Shown piece by piece: positions 26,744 to 33,060 of a DNA stretch of 45,438 nucleotides. A program made the position numbers and the translations under genes. Below the pieces are notes generated by a model. That model saw nothing but the letters and a program-made list of their open reading frames with translations, made no database searches and had not been told where the DNA came from. This DNA is from JBGQDM01 sp041495845 (GTDB lineage: Bacteria; Acidobacteriota; Terriglobia; Terriglobales; Acidobacteriaceae), in NCBI GenBank assembly GCA_041495845.1, contig JBGQDM010000015.1, forward strand, positions 1-45,438. Direction: 5' to 3'. Within the stretch, counting starts at the first letter, position 1; each line of letters opens with the position of its first letter.

Positions 26744-26829
26744 TTGTCATTCTGAGCGAAGCGAAGAACCTCTTGCGCCTTATCGGTCGTGGCGCTGATA
26801 GGGATGCTTCGCTTCGCTCAGCATGACAA
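26744..26829. repeat. palindromic repeat, TGTCAT-CTGAGCG family, copy 1
   Basis: The arm starting TTGTCATTCTGAGCGAAG at 26744 pairs with the arm ending CTTCGCTCAGCATGACAA at 26829, with few mismatches, in an 86-base element. It lies between convergent genes just after the hydrolase stop. A second, sequence-related member is at 43979-44054. The pattern is common in acidobacterial intergenic DNA to my knowledge. Confidence 0.75.
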
Positions 26830-26865
26830 GCTTGTTCTTGGAACGGATCTAGTTGCGGTCATAGG

Positions 26866-27354
26866 TTACTTGTTCCCGGCTTTTCTGGCCTCGTCGTCCT
26901 CAAACTCGACCTTTTTACCGGTCCGAACCTCCAGGCTCTTCAACGTAGTTCGGATCGCATCCTTACCCAACTCGAAGATCGCGGCCTGTGATGCTCCCGC
27001 GTCATCCGTGTATTCGAGCGTCAGGTAATGGCGCCGCTTCTTCGAGAGGAGCATCGGTAGCGCCATGATGCCAAAAGTGGTGACTCCCCAGGCAATCGTA
27101 GCGCCCACCCTCCTCCCGGCGTGCTGGCCGTAGGCGACCGACGTTACCTTTTCGTACGGGACCTTCCAGTCGCCCTTGTCCCACTTGAAAACAGCCACCT
27201 TGGTATCGTCGGTGCTCATCTTACCTTCGGCCTTGCCAGGAATGGCAATGGTTGTTCCGCCAATATACATAGACTTATCGCTGCCAAGGCCAGCCCACAG
27301 CGGCAGGTCAAGCAGAAAGACAAGAATCAAAGTTAACGAAAGAGCCTTCTTCAT
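26866..27354 (-). CDS. exported hypothetical protein
   Basis: 162 residues. A signal peptide (MKKALSLTLILVFLLDLPLWAG) is followed by a small mixed domain with VFKWDKGDWKVPYEKVTSVAYGQHAGRRV, one hydrophobic helix (GATIAWGVTTFGIMALPMLL, about residues 83-102) and a strand-rich part HYLTLEYTDDAG. The pattern of a strand-rich domain split by a membrane segment recalls PH-like small envelope proteins, but I cannot assign a family. The C-terminus is charged. It is a monocistronic gene next to the terminator of moeZ. Confidence 0.7.
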   Translation of the reverse strand: MKKALSLTLILVFLLDLPLWAGLGSDKSMYIGGTTIAIPGKAEGKMSTDDTKVAVFKWDKGDWKVPYEKVTSVAYGQHAGRRVGATIAWGVTTFGIMALPMLLSKKRRHYLTLEYTDDAGASQAAIFELGKDAIRTTLKSLEVRTGKKVEFEDDEARKAGNK

Positions 27355-27469
27355 TGAATCTCCTTGAGGTTAGGAGCAGATAGGGGCCAAGAGAACATTC
27401 ATTATCCTCCGGCGTGTCGGCCCGTCAATGGGAAAAAGGTGGCATGATTCTCAAAACGCGACGGCAAAC

Positions 27470-27497
27470 AAAAAAGCGGGGAGCCATCGCTCCCCGC
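27470..27497 (-). terminator. intrinsic terminator of the cysO-moeZ operon
   Basis: On the - strand an 8-bp stem GCGGGGAG/CTCCCCGC (27490-27497 and 27476-27483) with a six-base loop is followed by six T residues (27475-27470). It lies 19 bases after the moeZ stop. Confidence 0.85.
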
Positions 27498-27515
27498 CAC
27501 CCACTAACTCCTGCC

Positions 27516-28694
27516 CTAATACTTCGGCATCTTCGGATCGATCTTGTCCGCCCACGCCAGGATTCCGCCCTTCAGGTTTTTCACCTTGCGAAAACCTGCC
27601 TGCTGCAGAAACGCCACCGCTTTTCCGCTGCGCACGCCGGAGCGGCAATGCGCCACGATCTCCCGGCTGGAGTCGAGTTCGTGCACGCGTTTGGGCAAAT
27701 CGCCGAGGGGGATGAGATATCCATTGATGTTGCAGATCTGGTATTCATGCGGCTCGCGCACGTCAAGAATGAAGACATCGTCGTGCTTGCCTAATGATTG
27801 GTCCAAGCGCTGCTTGAGTTCTTCGACAGTGATTTCGGGCACACCGGCTGCCACTGGCGTCTCCTCTCCGCGAATGCCGCAGAACTCCTGGTAGTCAATC
27901 AGTTTCGTCACGGTGGGATTCTTGCCGCATACCGGGCAGTCCGGATTCTTGCGCAGCTTGAGCTCGCGGAACTTCATGCCCAGTGCATCCACCAGCAGCA
28001 AGCGGCCGATAAGAGGGTCGCCCGCGCCCAGGATCAGCTTGATCGTTTCCGTGGCTTGGATCAGGCCCACGAGTCCCGGCAGAATTCCCAGCACGCCACC
28101 CTCGGCACAGGAAGGCACCAGCCCCGGCGGTGGTGGTTCGGGATAGAGGCAGCGATAGCACGGGCCGTCTTTGGTGGCGAAGACGCTGGCCTGCCCTTCG
28201 AAACGGAAAATGGATCCGTACACGTTGGGCTTACCGGTGAGCACGCACGCGTCGTTCACGAGATAGCGAGTCGGGAAGTTGTCGGTGCCGTCGGCTACGA
28301 TGTCAAACTGGCGGAACAACTCGAGCGCGTTCTCGCTCGTCAGCTTCGTCTCGAACAGCCGCAGATTGACAAACGGGTTGATGCCCTTGAGCTTCTCCGC
28401 CGCCGAGTCCAGCTTCTTGCGGCCTACATCCGCGGTGCTGTGGATGATCTGCCGTTGCAGGTTGGTGAAGTCCACCACGTCAAAGTCCACGATGCCCAGC
28501 GTGCCGACGCCGGCTGCCGCGAGGTACAACGCCAGCGGCGATCCCAGCCCGCCCGCTCCAATGCAGAGCACCTTCGCCGCCTTCAGCTTCTGCTGCCCCT
28601 CCATCCCCACTTCCGGCATGATGAGATGGCGCGAGTAGCGCAGGATCTCTTCGTTGGTCAGCGTCTCAGGTTTGGTGGCAACGATGGTGGTCAC
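27516..28694 (-). CDS. moeZ: MoeZ-type adenylyltransferase-sulfurtransferase (ThiF/MoeB domain plus rhodanese)
   Basis: Activates the C-terminal glycine of a ubiquitin-like sulfur carrier with ATP and then supplies sulfur from its rhodanese domain, giving a protein thiocarboxylate. The 392 residues start at GTG 28694; GAGG overlapping the cysO stop is the ribosome-binding site, and this length equals mycobacterial MoeZ. Features: GAGGLGSPLALYLAAAGVG (ATP loop), FDVVDFTNLQRQ, two CxxC zinc pairs (CYRCLYPEPP and CPVCGKNP), and a C-terminal rhodanese with active-site Cys in VAHCRSGVRSGKA. It is directly downstream of the CysO-like carrier. It could also serve molybdopterin synthesis. Confidence 0.92.
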   Translation of the reverse strand: MTTIVATKPETLTNEEILRYSRHLIMPEVGMEGQQKLKAAKVLCIGAGGLGSPLALYLAAAGVGTLGIVDFDVVDFTNLQRQIIHSTADVGRKKLDSAAEKLKGINPFVNLRLFETKLTSENALELFRQFDIVADGTDNFPTRYLVNDACVLTGKPNVYGSIFRFEGQASVFATKDGPCYRCLYPEPPPPGLVPSCAEGGVLGILPGLVGLIQATETIKLILGAGDPLIGRLLLVDALGMKFRELKLRKNPDCPVCGKNPTVTKLIDYQEFCGIRGEETPVAAGVPEITVEELKQRLDQSLGKHDDVFILDVREPHEYQICNINGYLIPLGDLPKRVHELDSSREIVAHCRSGVRSGKAVAFLQQAGFRKVKNLKGGILAWADKIDPKMPKY

Positions 28695-28701
28695 AACGGC
28701 C

Positions 28702-28983
28702 TCAGGAAGGGTCTTTGCCTCCCGCAATCGAAGGCACGATGGAAATGCTATCACCGTCTTTGACGGTGGTGGCTTCCTTCTGCAGGTAGCGGATATCTTC
28801 GTCGTTCAGATACACGTTGACGAAGGCACGCAGGCGGCCCTCGTCGGTGTAGAGATGGCGGCGCAGGTCAGGATGCAGCTCCACCAGGCCGTTCAGCGCT
28901 TCCGCGACCGTGGCTGCGGGGACCTCCACTGCGGCCTGCTTGGCGGCGTATTGACGCAGCGGGGTGGGGATGTGGATCTTCAT
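28702..28983 (-). CDS. cysO: ubiquitin-like sulfur carrier (CysO/MoaD/ThiS family)
   Basis: 93 residues from ATG 28983: MKIHIPTPLRQYAAKQAAVEV, then FVNVYLNDEDIRYLQ and DGDSISIVPSIAGG, the beta-grasp pattern of CysO and MoaD. Unlike the usual carriers it does not end in Gly-Gly: four more residues (KDPS) follow. They would have to be removed before activation. Carriers with such tails are known and are trimmed by JAMM proteases (for example QbsE/QbsD), and a JAMM gene lies at 30233-30664. The gene overlaps the ribosome-binding site of moeZ. Its assignment to cysteine synthesis rests on the neighbouring cysM and JAMM genes. Confidence 0.85.
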   Translation of the reverse strand: MKIHIPTPLRQYAAKQAAVEVPAATVAEALNGLVELHPDLRRHLYTDEGRLRAFVNVYLNDEDIRYLQKEATTVKDGDSISIVPSIAGGKDPS

Positions 28984-29027
28984 AGTGATTTCAATAAGAT
29001 GCGTGGACTGGGGCGAAGATTCAAGGC

Positions 29028-29058
29028 TAAATGGCATTTTTGATGGTAAAATGGCATT
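29028..29058 (+). promoter_or_regulatory. direct repeats upstream of vapB, probable operator
   Basis: TAAATGGCATT (29028-29038) and TAAAATGGCATT (29047-29058) are near-identical direct repeats about 19 bases apart, ending at the vapB start codon. Toxin-antitoxin pairs usually repress themselves through repeats placed like this, so they are probably the antitoxin's binding site. This is an inference from position. Confidence 0.5.
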
Positions 29059-29334
29059 ATGAAAACCACGATGACCTTAGACAAAGCGGGGCGCGCCGTC
29101 CTCCCCAAGCGCGTGCGTGACGAATTGCAGCTGGGGCCGGGAGATGCACTCGAAGTGGAAAGCTCCGATGATCAGATTATCTTGCGTCCTCTCCGAGCGA
29201 TCCTTCCGCTCTACAAGAAGCAGGGAATCTGGATGCTGCGGGCGGGCAAGCCGATTTCGATCGAAACCGTGAATGAAACCCTGCGGAAGGTGCGCGAAGA
29301 GAAAGGCCGCCGCAGCCTCGGGAAGGCGCGGTGA
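29059..29334 (+). CDS. vapB: AbrB/SpoVT-type antitoxin
   Basis: 91 residues. The N-terminal swapped-hairpin DNA-binding domain is recognisable in MTLDKAGRAVLPKRVRDELQLGPGDALEVE, and the C-terminal half should wrap the toxin. The stop overlaps the start of the PIN toxin gene (GTGA), the usual coupling of such pairs. The start codon is abutted by two direct repeats and a TAAAAT box only seven bases upstream, so the message may be nearly leaderless. Confidence 0.88.
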   Translation: MKTTMTLDKAGRAVLPKRVRDELQLGPGDALEVESSDDQIILRPLRAILPLYKKQGIWMLRAGKPISIETVNETLRKVREEKGRRSLGKAR

Positions 29335-29756
29335 GATTTTTTTTCGATACTTCCGTGCTCATCCCGGTGTTTCTGGAGGGCCATCCGCACCACGCTGCGA
29401 GCCTGGCCGCATTTCGCAACGCGGAGAAAAAGACGGCCTGCTGCGCCGCACATAGTCTAGCCGAAGTCTATGCCACCGTTACCAGACTCCCCGGCAGCCA
29501 CCGACTCACCGGCGAGCAGGCGCTGCTGTTCCTGGGAGAGATTCGGGACCGGCTGACATTGGTGGCGCTCGAGCCAGATGAGTACCAAACGTCGATTGAA
29601 GACGCGGCGGCTGCGGGCATCACCGGCGGTACTGTTTACGATGCGCTTCTGGCCACCTGTGCTCTCAAGGTCGGCGCTGAAATCATCTACACCTGGGATG
29701 TGGGCCACTTCCGGCGCGTCGGACCAGCGGTCGCCAAGCGAGTCCGGACTCCGTGA
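29331..29756 (+). CDS. vapC: PIN-domain ribonuclease toxin
   Basis: 141-residue VapC-type toxin. The four acidic metal ligands of the PIN fold are present: Asp 6 (FFFDTSVLI), Glu 45 (HSLAEVYATV), Asp 104 (TVYDALLA) and Asp 123 (TWDVGHF). Proteins of this type cleave tRNA or rRNA when free of antitoxin. The GTG start at 29331 overlaps the antitoxin stop. The pair lies on the + strand between cysO (-) and the JAMM gene (-). Confidence 0.9.
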   Translation: MRFFFDTSVLIPVFLEGHPHHAASLAAFRNAEKKTACCAAHSLAEVYATVTRLPGSHRLTGEQALLFLGEIRDRLTLVALEPDEYQTSIEDAAAAGITGGTVYDALLATCALKVGAEIIYTWDVGHFRRVGPAVAKRVRTP

Positions 29757-29792
29757 CCAGCCCCGGTAGTAGCGCCAGGAATACTCCCACGC

Positions 29793-30218
29793 ATGCCAGC
29801 TCTTCCGCCGGGTTTACCGCGATCGGGGGGGTTCTTTTTCTTCGGTTGTGTGATGGCCACCTACGCGGCCGTCACGCTATTGCATCCGGGGACGTTTCTT
29901 GATCGCGCGTGGGTCCTTAATCCCCGGGCGCACACCGAACTCACCCCGTTGGGAAGAGTTGTCGGATTTCCTTTCCTGGTGTTAGCGGTCCTCTTGTTTC
30001 TGGCGGGAGTCGGTTGGTTCCGGCGTCGCTACTGGGGCTGGATTCTGGGGGTCACCATCATCGCCATCAATTTGAGCGGCGACCTCGTGCACTTCGCGTT
30101 CCGAGACCGGCTCAGGGGCGGGGTCGGAGTCGTCATCGCGGGAGCGCTACTGCTTTACATGACGCGGCCTGCCATGCGTCGTCATTTTTCGGGGCCTGCC
30201 GCAACCGGCGACGGGTAA
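29793..30218 (+). CDS. hypothetical membrane protein
   Basis: 141 residues with four hydrophobic segments: GFFFFGCVMATYAAVTLL, VVGFPFLVLAVLLFLAGVGW, WGWILGVTIIAINLSGDLVH and GGVGVVIAGALLLYM. An Arg-rich cytoplasmic end follows. I do not recognise a family. The ATG at 29793 is the first in the frame; an internal ATG (residue 21) is an alternative. It follows vapC by 36 bases and converges on the JAMM gene with 14 bases between. Confidence 0.65.
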   Translation: MPALPPGLPRSGGFFFFGCVMATYAAVTLLHPGTFLDRAWVLNPRAHTELTPLGRVVGFPFLVLAVLLFLAGVGWFRRRYWGWILGVTIIAINLSGDLVHFAFRDRLRGGVGVVIAGALLLYMTRPAMRRHFSGPAATGDG

Positions 30219-30232
30219 GTTCGCGCCGGCGT

Positions 30233-30664
30233 CTAAGCCACTTCCACCTGCTCGCCCAGAAACCTCTTGTCGCTCTCTTCGCCACCCGCCAGCTCAAACG
30301 AATTCGTCGCATCCGCCTGGCCCTTCACCACGCTGGTGATCACGTAGGAACAGCCGAACCAATGCGCTTCCGCCAGATCGGTCTGCGACCAGTGGGCGGG
30401 ATGATCAGGGTGGGAATGATAGAAGCCGACAATATCCAGCCCACGTTCGCGTCCTTCGCGCTGGATGCGCACCAGATCGCGCGGATCAATGTGGTAGCGA
30501 TTGTGGGGTGAGTCGGCGCGCGTGTTGCCGCAACGCACAATTTCTGTCACCGAGCGTGCGTCATTGTCCATGGGCCCGAGCAGCACGCCGCAACATTCGT
30601 GCGGATAGGTCTCCTCGCCATGGTGGCGGAGGTCGGCGTAGGAGTGGGGATTAATTTTCAGCAT
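30233..30664 (-). CDS. mec: JAMM/MPN metalloprotease (Mec-like)
   Basis: 143-residue zinc peptidase. The JAMM motif is complete: Glu 23 (PHECCGVLLG), His 83 and His 85 in GFYHSHPDHPAHWSQTD, and Asp 96 at its end. In M. tuberculosis the related Mec protein releases cysteine from the CysO-Cys adduct. Related enzymes trim tails from sulfur carriers. With cysM upstream and a tailed cysO nearby, it may do one or both tasks here. ATG 30664. It follows cysM on the same strand, separated by a palindromic repeat. Confidence 0.9.
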   Translation of the reverse strand: MLKINPHSYADLRHHGEETYPHECCGVLLGPMDNDARSVTEIVRCGNTRADSPHNRYHIDPRDLVRIQREGRERGLDIVGFYHSHPDHPAHWSQTDLAEAHWFGCSYVITSVVKGQADATNSFELAGGEESDKRFLGEQVEVA

Positions 30665-30677
30665 CGGAAGAATTTCA

Positions 30678-30758
30678 GATTGCAGAAGTCAAATTGCAGA
30701 AGTTAAACTACGATGCGTCAGCTTCACTTTTGCAATCTGCAATCTTACTTCTGCAATC
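30678..30758. repeat. palindromic repeat, TTGCAGAAGT family, copy 2
   Basis: GATTGCAGAAGT at 30678-30689 and its continuation pair with the inverted arm ending ACTTCTGCAATC at 30758. Inner TTGCAGA and TCTGCAA blocks also pair. It is the second member of the family seen at 21098-21201 and fills the cysM-JAMM gap. Confidence 0.7.
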
Positions 30759-30763
30759 GCTTT

Positions 30764-31738
30764 TCAGATTTCATCCCAAAATCTCTCACTCAAATACTTG
30801 GCGCCGGAGTCGCAGAGGATGGTGACGATGACGGCCTGCTGGCCCGGGGGCAGAGTGCGTGCCACCTGCAGCGATCCCACCACTGCCGCAGCTGCCGACA
30901 CGCCGACTAGTAGGCCTTCCTCGCGGGCCAGGCGCTTGGTCATGGTGTAGGCGTCTTCGGTCGAGATGCCAAAATCCGCGTCCGCCAGTGTCGGGTCGTA
31001 AATTTTCGGCACGATCGCGCTGGCCATGTGCTTGGTGCCTTCGATGCCGTGGAAGGGCGAATCCGGTTGCAGCGAGATGCAGCGAATGGCCGGGTTCAAT
31101 TCCTTGAGCCGGCGCGTGGTCCCGATGAACGTTCCAGTCGTGCCCAGGATGCTCACGAAATGGGTGATCCGGCCTTCCGTCTGCTGCCAGATTTCGTTGG
31201 CCGTGGTGCGGTAGTGTGCCTGCCAGTTGGCGTCGTTCGAATACTGGTCGGCATAGAAGTAGCGTGCGCCCGGGCTCGCCGCCAGTTCCCGCGCCTTACG
31301 GATGGCGCCGTCAGAACTTTCGTCCGCCGGAGTGTAGACCACCTCCGCACCGTAAGCTTGCAGGATGCGCTTGCGCTCGATGGAAATGTTCTCCGGCACA
31401 CACAGCTTGACCGCAAACCCCATGGCCGCTCCCAGCATGGCGTAGGCAATGCCAGTGTTGCCGCTGGTGGCGTCGAGAAGCACCGTTCCCTGACCCAGTT
31501 TGCCGCTGGCCAGCGCTTCCGCCACGATGCTGGCCGCGGCCCGGTCTTTGATGGAACCTCCGGGGTTATACCATTCCGCTTTGGCCAGCAGTTCGACTCC
31601 GGGCAGGTCGCGGGCCACGCGGTCGAGGCGGAAGAGCGGCGTGTTACCGATGCGGTCGAAGAGCTTGCCGGCAATCGGCGGCGGATTTTCACCGGGTATC
31701 AAGGCATGTCCTTTCGCGCTTTGCAGGGCAGGTTTCAT
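30764..31738 (-). CDS. cysM: cysteine synthase, CysM type
   Basis: PLP-dependent beta-replacement enzyme (fold type II). From ATG 31738 it has 324 residues, with the PLP lysine in NPGGSIKDRAA (Lys 64), the substrate loop ATSGNTGIAYAMLG and the Gly-rich phosphate loop SILGTTGTFIGTTRRL. In the CysO pathway CysM uses O-phosphoserine and the CysO thiocarboxylate. Its C-terminal end differs from the O-acetylserine enzymes, but I cannot settle the donor from sequence alone. An in-frame GTG at 31747 is an alternative start. Pairing with the JAMM gene supports the CysO route. Confidence 0.9.
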   Translation of the reverse strand: MKPALQSAKGHALIPGENPPPIAGKLFDRIGNTPLFRLDRVARDLPGVELLAKAEWYNPGGSIKDRAAASIVAEALASGKLGQGTVLLDATSGNTGIAYAMLGAAMGFAVKLCVPENISIERKRILQAYGAEVVYTPADESSDGAIRKARELAASPGARYFYADQYSNDANWQAHYRTTANEIWQQTEGRITHFVSILGTTGTFIGTTRRLKELNPAIRCISLQPDSPFHGIEGTKHMASAIVPKIYDPTLADADFGISTEDAYTMTKRLAREEGLLVGVSAAAAVVGSLQVARTLPPGQQAVIVTILCDSGAKYLSERFWDEI

Positions 31739-31901
31739 CTTTGCCACAATGCCGTGACCGAAGTAATTTGCAGCCCACGTCGTTAGGGTTCCTAATGCAG
31801 TCTGTTAGATTATGAGATGGCCGGGCGGTTCCAGAATTGTTAGCCTATCCGTTTCGCCAGTTCGGGCATCCAACAGGACCAGGAAAGAATCATAAACAGC
31901 A

Positions 31902-32378
31902 ATGGCAAAAAACACAGAGCAGACGAAGACGTGGGACGAAGCCCTGAATTGGCTGAGAGAGCACGGCTTCGACCTCCTGGAAGCTCCCGGAACGCAAAAT
32001 CGGATTTTCCTCAAGAAACTCAGCTGCTCAGCGGCCATCCAAAAGGATGACAGCGACGGGGTGAAGATCTTTGCCCACCCCGGTTACCTGATTGCCGGCG
32101 AGATTTCCCGTCTGGTGAATAAGGGCTACCAGCAGTTCCTCAAGACCACCAAGGCGGAAGTGCCGGTCACCGCCGACCACCTCAAGGCGCTGCACCAGTT
32201 TACGGAAGAAATGAAGGAAGCGCTCGGCCTGACCAGCTTGTACAACGAATCTTTGGGCACGGTGAGCAGCGCCTATCAGTACGACCGCGTGGTCGATCGC
32301 GACAAGCCGCAGCCCGACCGTCCCAAGCGTCCGTGGGAAGTGGCTGGCGCCGCTGCGGGCAAGAGAAGCCGCGCGTAG
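31902..32378 (+). CDS. hypothetical protein
   Basis: 158-residue soluble protein. It is mostly helical, with WDEALNWLREHGFDLLEAPG at the start, SDGVKIFAHPGYLIAGEISRLVNKGYQQFLK in the middle (about residues 48-80), and a charged proline-rich end DRDKPQPDRPKRPWE. No membrane segment or catalytic motif is seen. I take it as a conserved protein of unknown role. It is the last host gene before the mobile element, whose target site is 126 bases after its stop. Confidence 0.7.
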   Translation: MAKNTEQTKTWDEALNWLREHGFDLLEAPGTQNRIFLKKLSCSAAIQKDDSDGVKIFAHPGYLIAGEISRLVNKGYQQFLKTTKAEVPVTADHLKALHQFTEEMKEALGLTSLYNESLGTVSSAYQYDRVVDRDKPQPDRPKRPWEVAGAAAGKRSRA

Positions 32379-32503
32379 CGTCCTAGGGAAAACACCTCCT
32401 GGTCACTCTCCCTATGGAGCCTTGATATACGGCTGGCGCTTGTGCCCCTTCATCCCTTCCAGTCTTGCTAGAAACCTAATCAAAGTTTCCCCAGTTGTCG
32501 TGC

Positions 32504-32511
32504 GGTCTCTG
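32504..32511. repeat. target-site duplication, left copy
   Basis: GGTCTCTG directly abuts the left terminal inverted repeat and is repeated exactly at 34763-34770 on the other side of the element. An 8-bp duplication is in the range made by IS1-like transposases. Confidence 0.9.
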
Positions 32512-32528
32512 GGTAGTGGGCTACTTTG
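32512..32528 (+). repeat. left terminal inverted repeat
   Basis: GGTAGTGGGCTACTTTG, identical over 17 bases to the reverse complement of 34746-34762. An inner GTAG-TGGG-CTAC makes a short hairpin. Confidence 0.92.
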
Positions 32529-32531
32529 GTT

Positions 32532-32561
32532 TTGACAGTTCTGCCTGCCGTGGCATACTAG
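32532..32561 (+). promoter_or_regulatory. promoter of the small basic protein gene
   Basis: TTGACA at 32532-32537, an 18-base spacer and TACTAG at 32556-32561, immediately inside the left terminal repeat. The start codon follows at 32566, so transcripts would start at or just before ATG. The transposase promoter has the same design. Confidence 0.5.
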
Positions 32562-32565
32562 GGGC

Positions 32566-32829
32566 ATGCAAAAGCGGTCACGCAAGCCGAGACAGCCCCT
32601 AGACGTAAACCAAGCGGCACATGCTATGGTAGTGCGTTCCACCGGGCAGAATGAGCCTGTCCCCAAACTCACGAAACTGGAGATTTCTCGCTTCATGAAG
32701 GCGATGGGCAGCAAGGGCGGAAAAAAGGGGGGCAGGGGGCGGTGGAACGGGGTCAGCCCAGAAGAGCGCAGCAAGCTCTTATCCGCTGCCGCCAAGGCGA
32801 GATGGGGCAAAGAAAAAGTGAAGGAATAG
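32566..32829 (+). CDS. small basic Gly/Lys-rich protein carried by the element
   Basis: 87 residues, strongly basic. The second half reads SKGGKKGGRGRWNGVSPEERSKLL-type text, then AAAKARWGK. This KGG-x-SPEER-x-AAKARW pattern is familiar from small acidobacterial proteins of unknown role and resembles a nucleic-acid-binding tail. The stop lies only three bases from the 3' CCA end of the tRNA on the opposite strand. Being inside the transposon, it is cargo or an accessory factor of transposition. No function is claimed. Confidence 0.7.
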   Translation: MQKRSRKPRQPLDVNQAAHAMVVRSTGQNEPVPKLTKLEISRFMKAMGSKGGKKGGRGRWNGVSPEERSKLLSAAAKARWGKEKVKE

Positions 32830-32832
32830 TTT

Positions 32833-32926
32833 TGGAGACGGCGACGGGATTTGAACCCGCGCGGGTGACCACAGCCACCAGAGGTTTGCAAAACCTCTCC
32901 CTTCGACCACGCTTGGATACGCCGTC
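32833..32926 (-). tRNA. non-canonical class II tRNA with UGC anticodon
   Basis: Hand fold on the - strand. A perfect 7-bp acceptor, GACGGCG/CGCCGTC, is followed by discriminator U73 and encoded CCA (32833-32835). The D arm has TCC/GGG with the loop text GTGGTCGAA. The anticodon stem GAGGT/ACCTC closes the 7-base loop TTTGCAA, so the anticodon is TGC (32888-32890). A long variable arm GGTGGC-TGTG-GTCACC and a T arm GCGGG-TTCAAAT-CCCGT complete it. A long variable arm marks Ser, Leu, Tyr or Sec tRNAs, but UGC reads alanine codons, and the G3:U70 alanine signal is absent (pair 3:70 is C:G). It does not match a standard isoacceptor. It may be charged with serine through its variable arm, or act as a regulatory RNA. 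Confidence 0.8.
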
Positions 32927-32950
32927 CCTCTTTCGTAATTAGATCATCCC

Positions 32951-33060
32951 TTGACAAGGAACGATTGAAACGGCGTAGTCTGTGCGTGGTACCAGTCGTT
33001 CGGCACCACAGACGGACGACCACTTTGCTTCAGACCCCCGGCTTGCTACCGGGGGTTTTA
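32951..33060 (+). ncRNA. candidate small structured RNA in the element
   Basis: TTGACA (32951-32956) with a weak -10 TAGTCT (32976-32981) precedes about 70 bases without an open frame. This stretch contains an imperfect hairpin (GTCT near 32978 with AGAC near 33009; GTGGT-ACC with GG-ACCAC around 32986-33008). It ends in a strong intrinsic terminator (33034-33060). No gene on this strand explains that terminator. The spacer of 19 bases is long, so the promoter is the weakest part. Confidence 0.45.
33034..33060 (+). terminator. intrinsic terminator inside the element
   Basis: ACCCCCGG (33034-33041) pairs with CCGGGGGT (33049-33056) around CTTGCTA, followed by TTTATTATTTT. On the - strand no T-run follows, so it acts on the + strand. 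It runs into the stop codon of the convergent gene at 33061. Confidence 0.85.

Noticed and set aside
31805..32038. 77-residue frame on the - strand
   Set aside because: It is antisense to the start of the gene at 31902 and has no supporting motif.
32881..32897. tRNA-Cys on the + strand
   Set aside because: The anticodon arm would fit, but the T-loop TTCAAAT, the D-loop text and CCA are all on the - strand.
32920..32928. 8/4 or 9/3 acceptor/T branch for the tRNA
   Set aside because: Extending the acceptor inward gives T-T and A-G mismatches; extending outward would use part of the encoded CCA. The 7/5 fold fits best.
32412..33023. 203-residue frame on the - strand across the left transposon end
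   Set aside because: It crosses the terminal repeat, the tRNA and a small gene, and shows no protein-like pattern.
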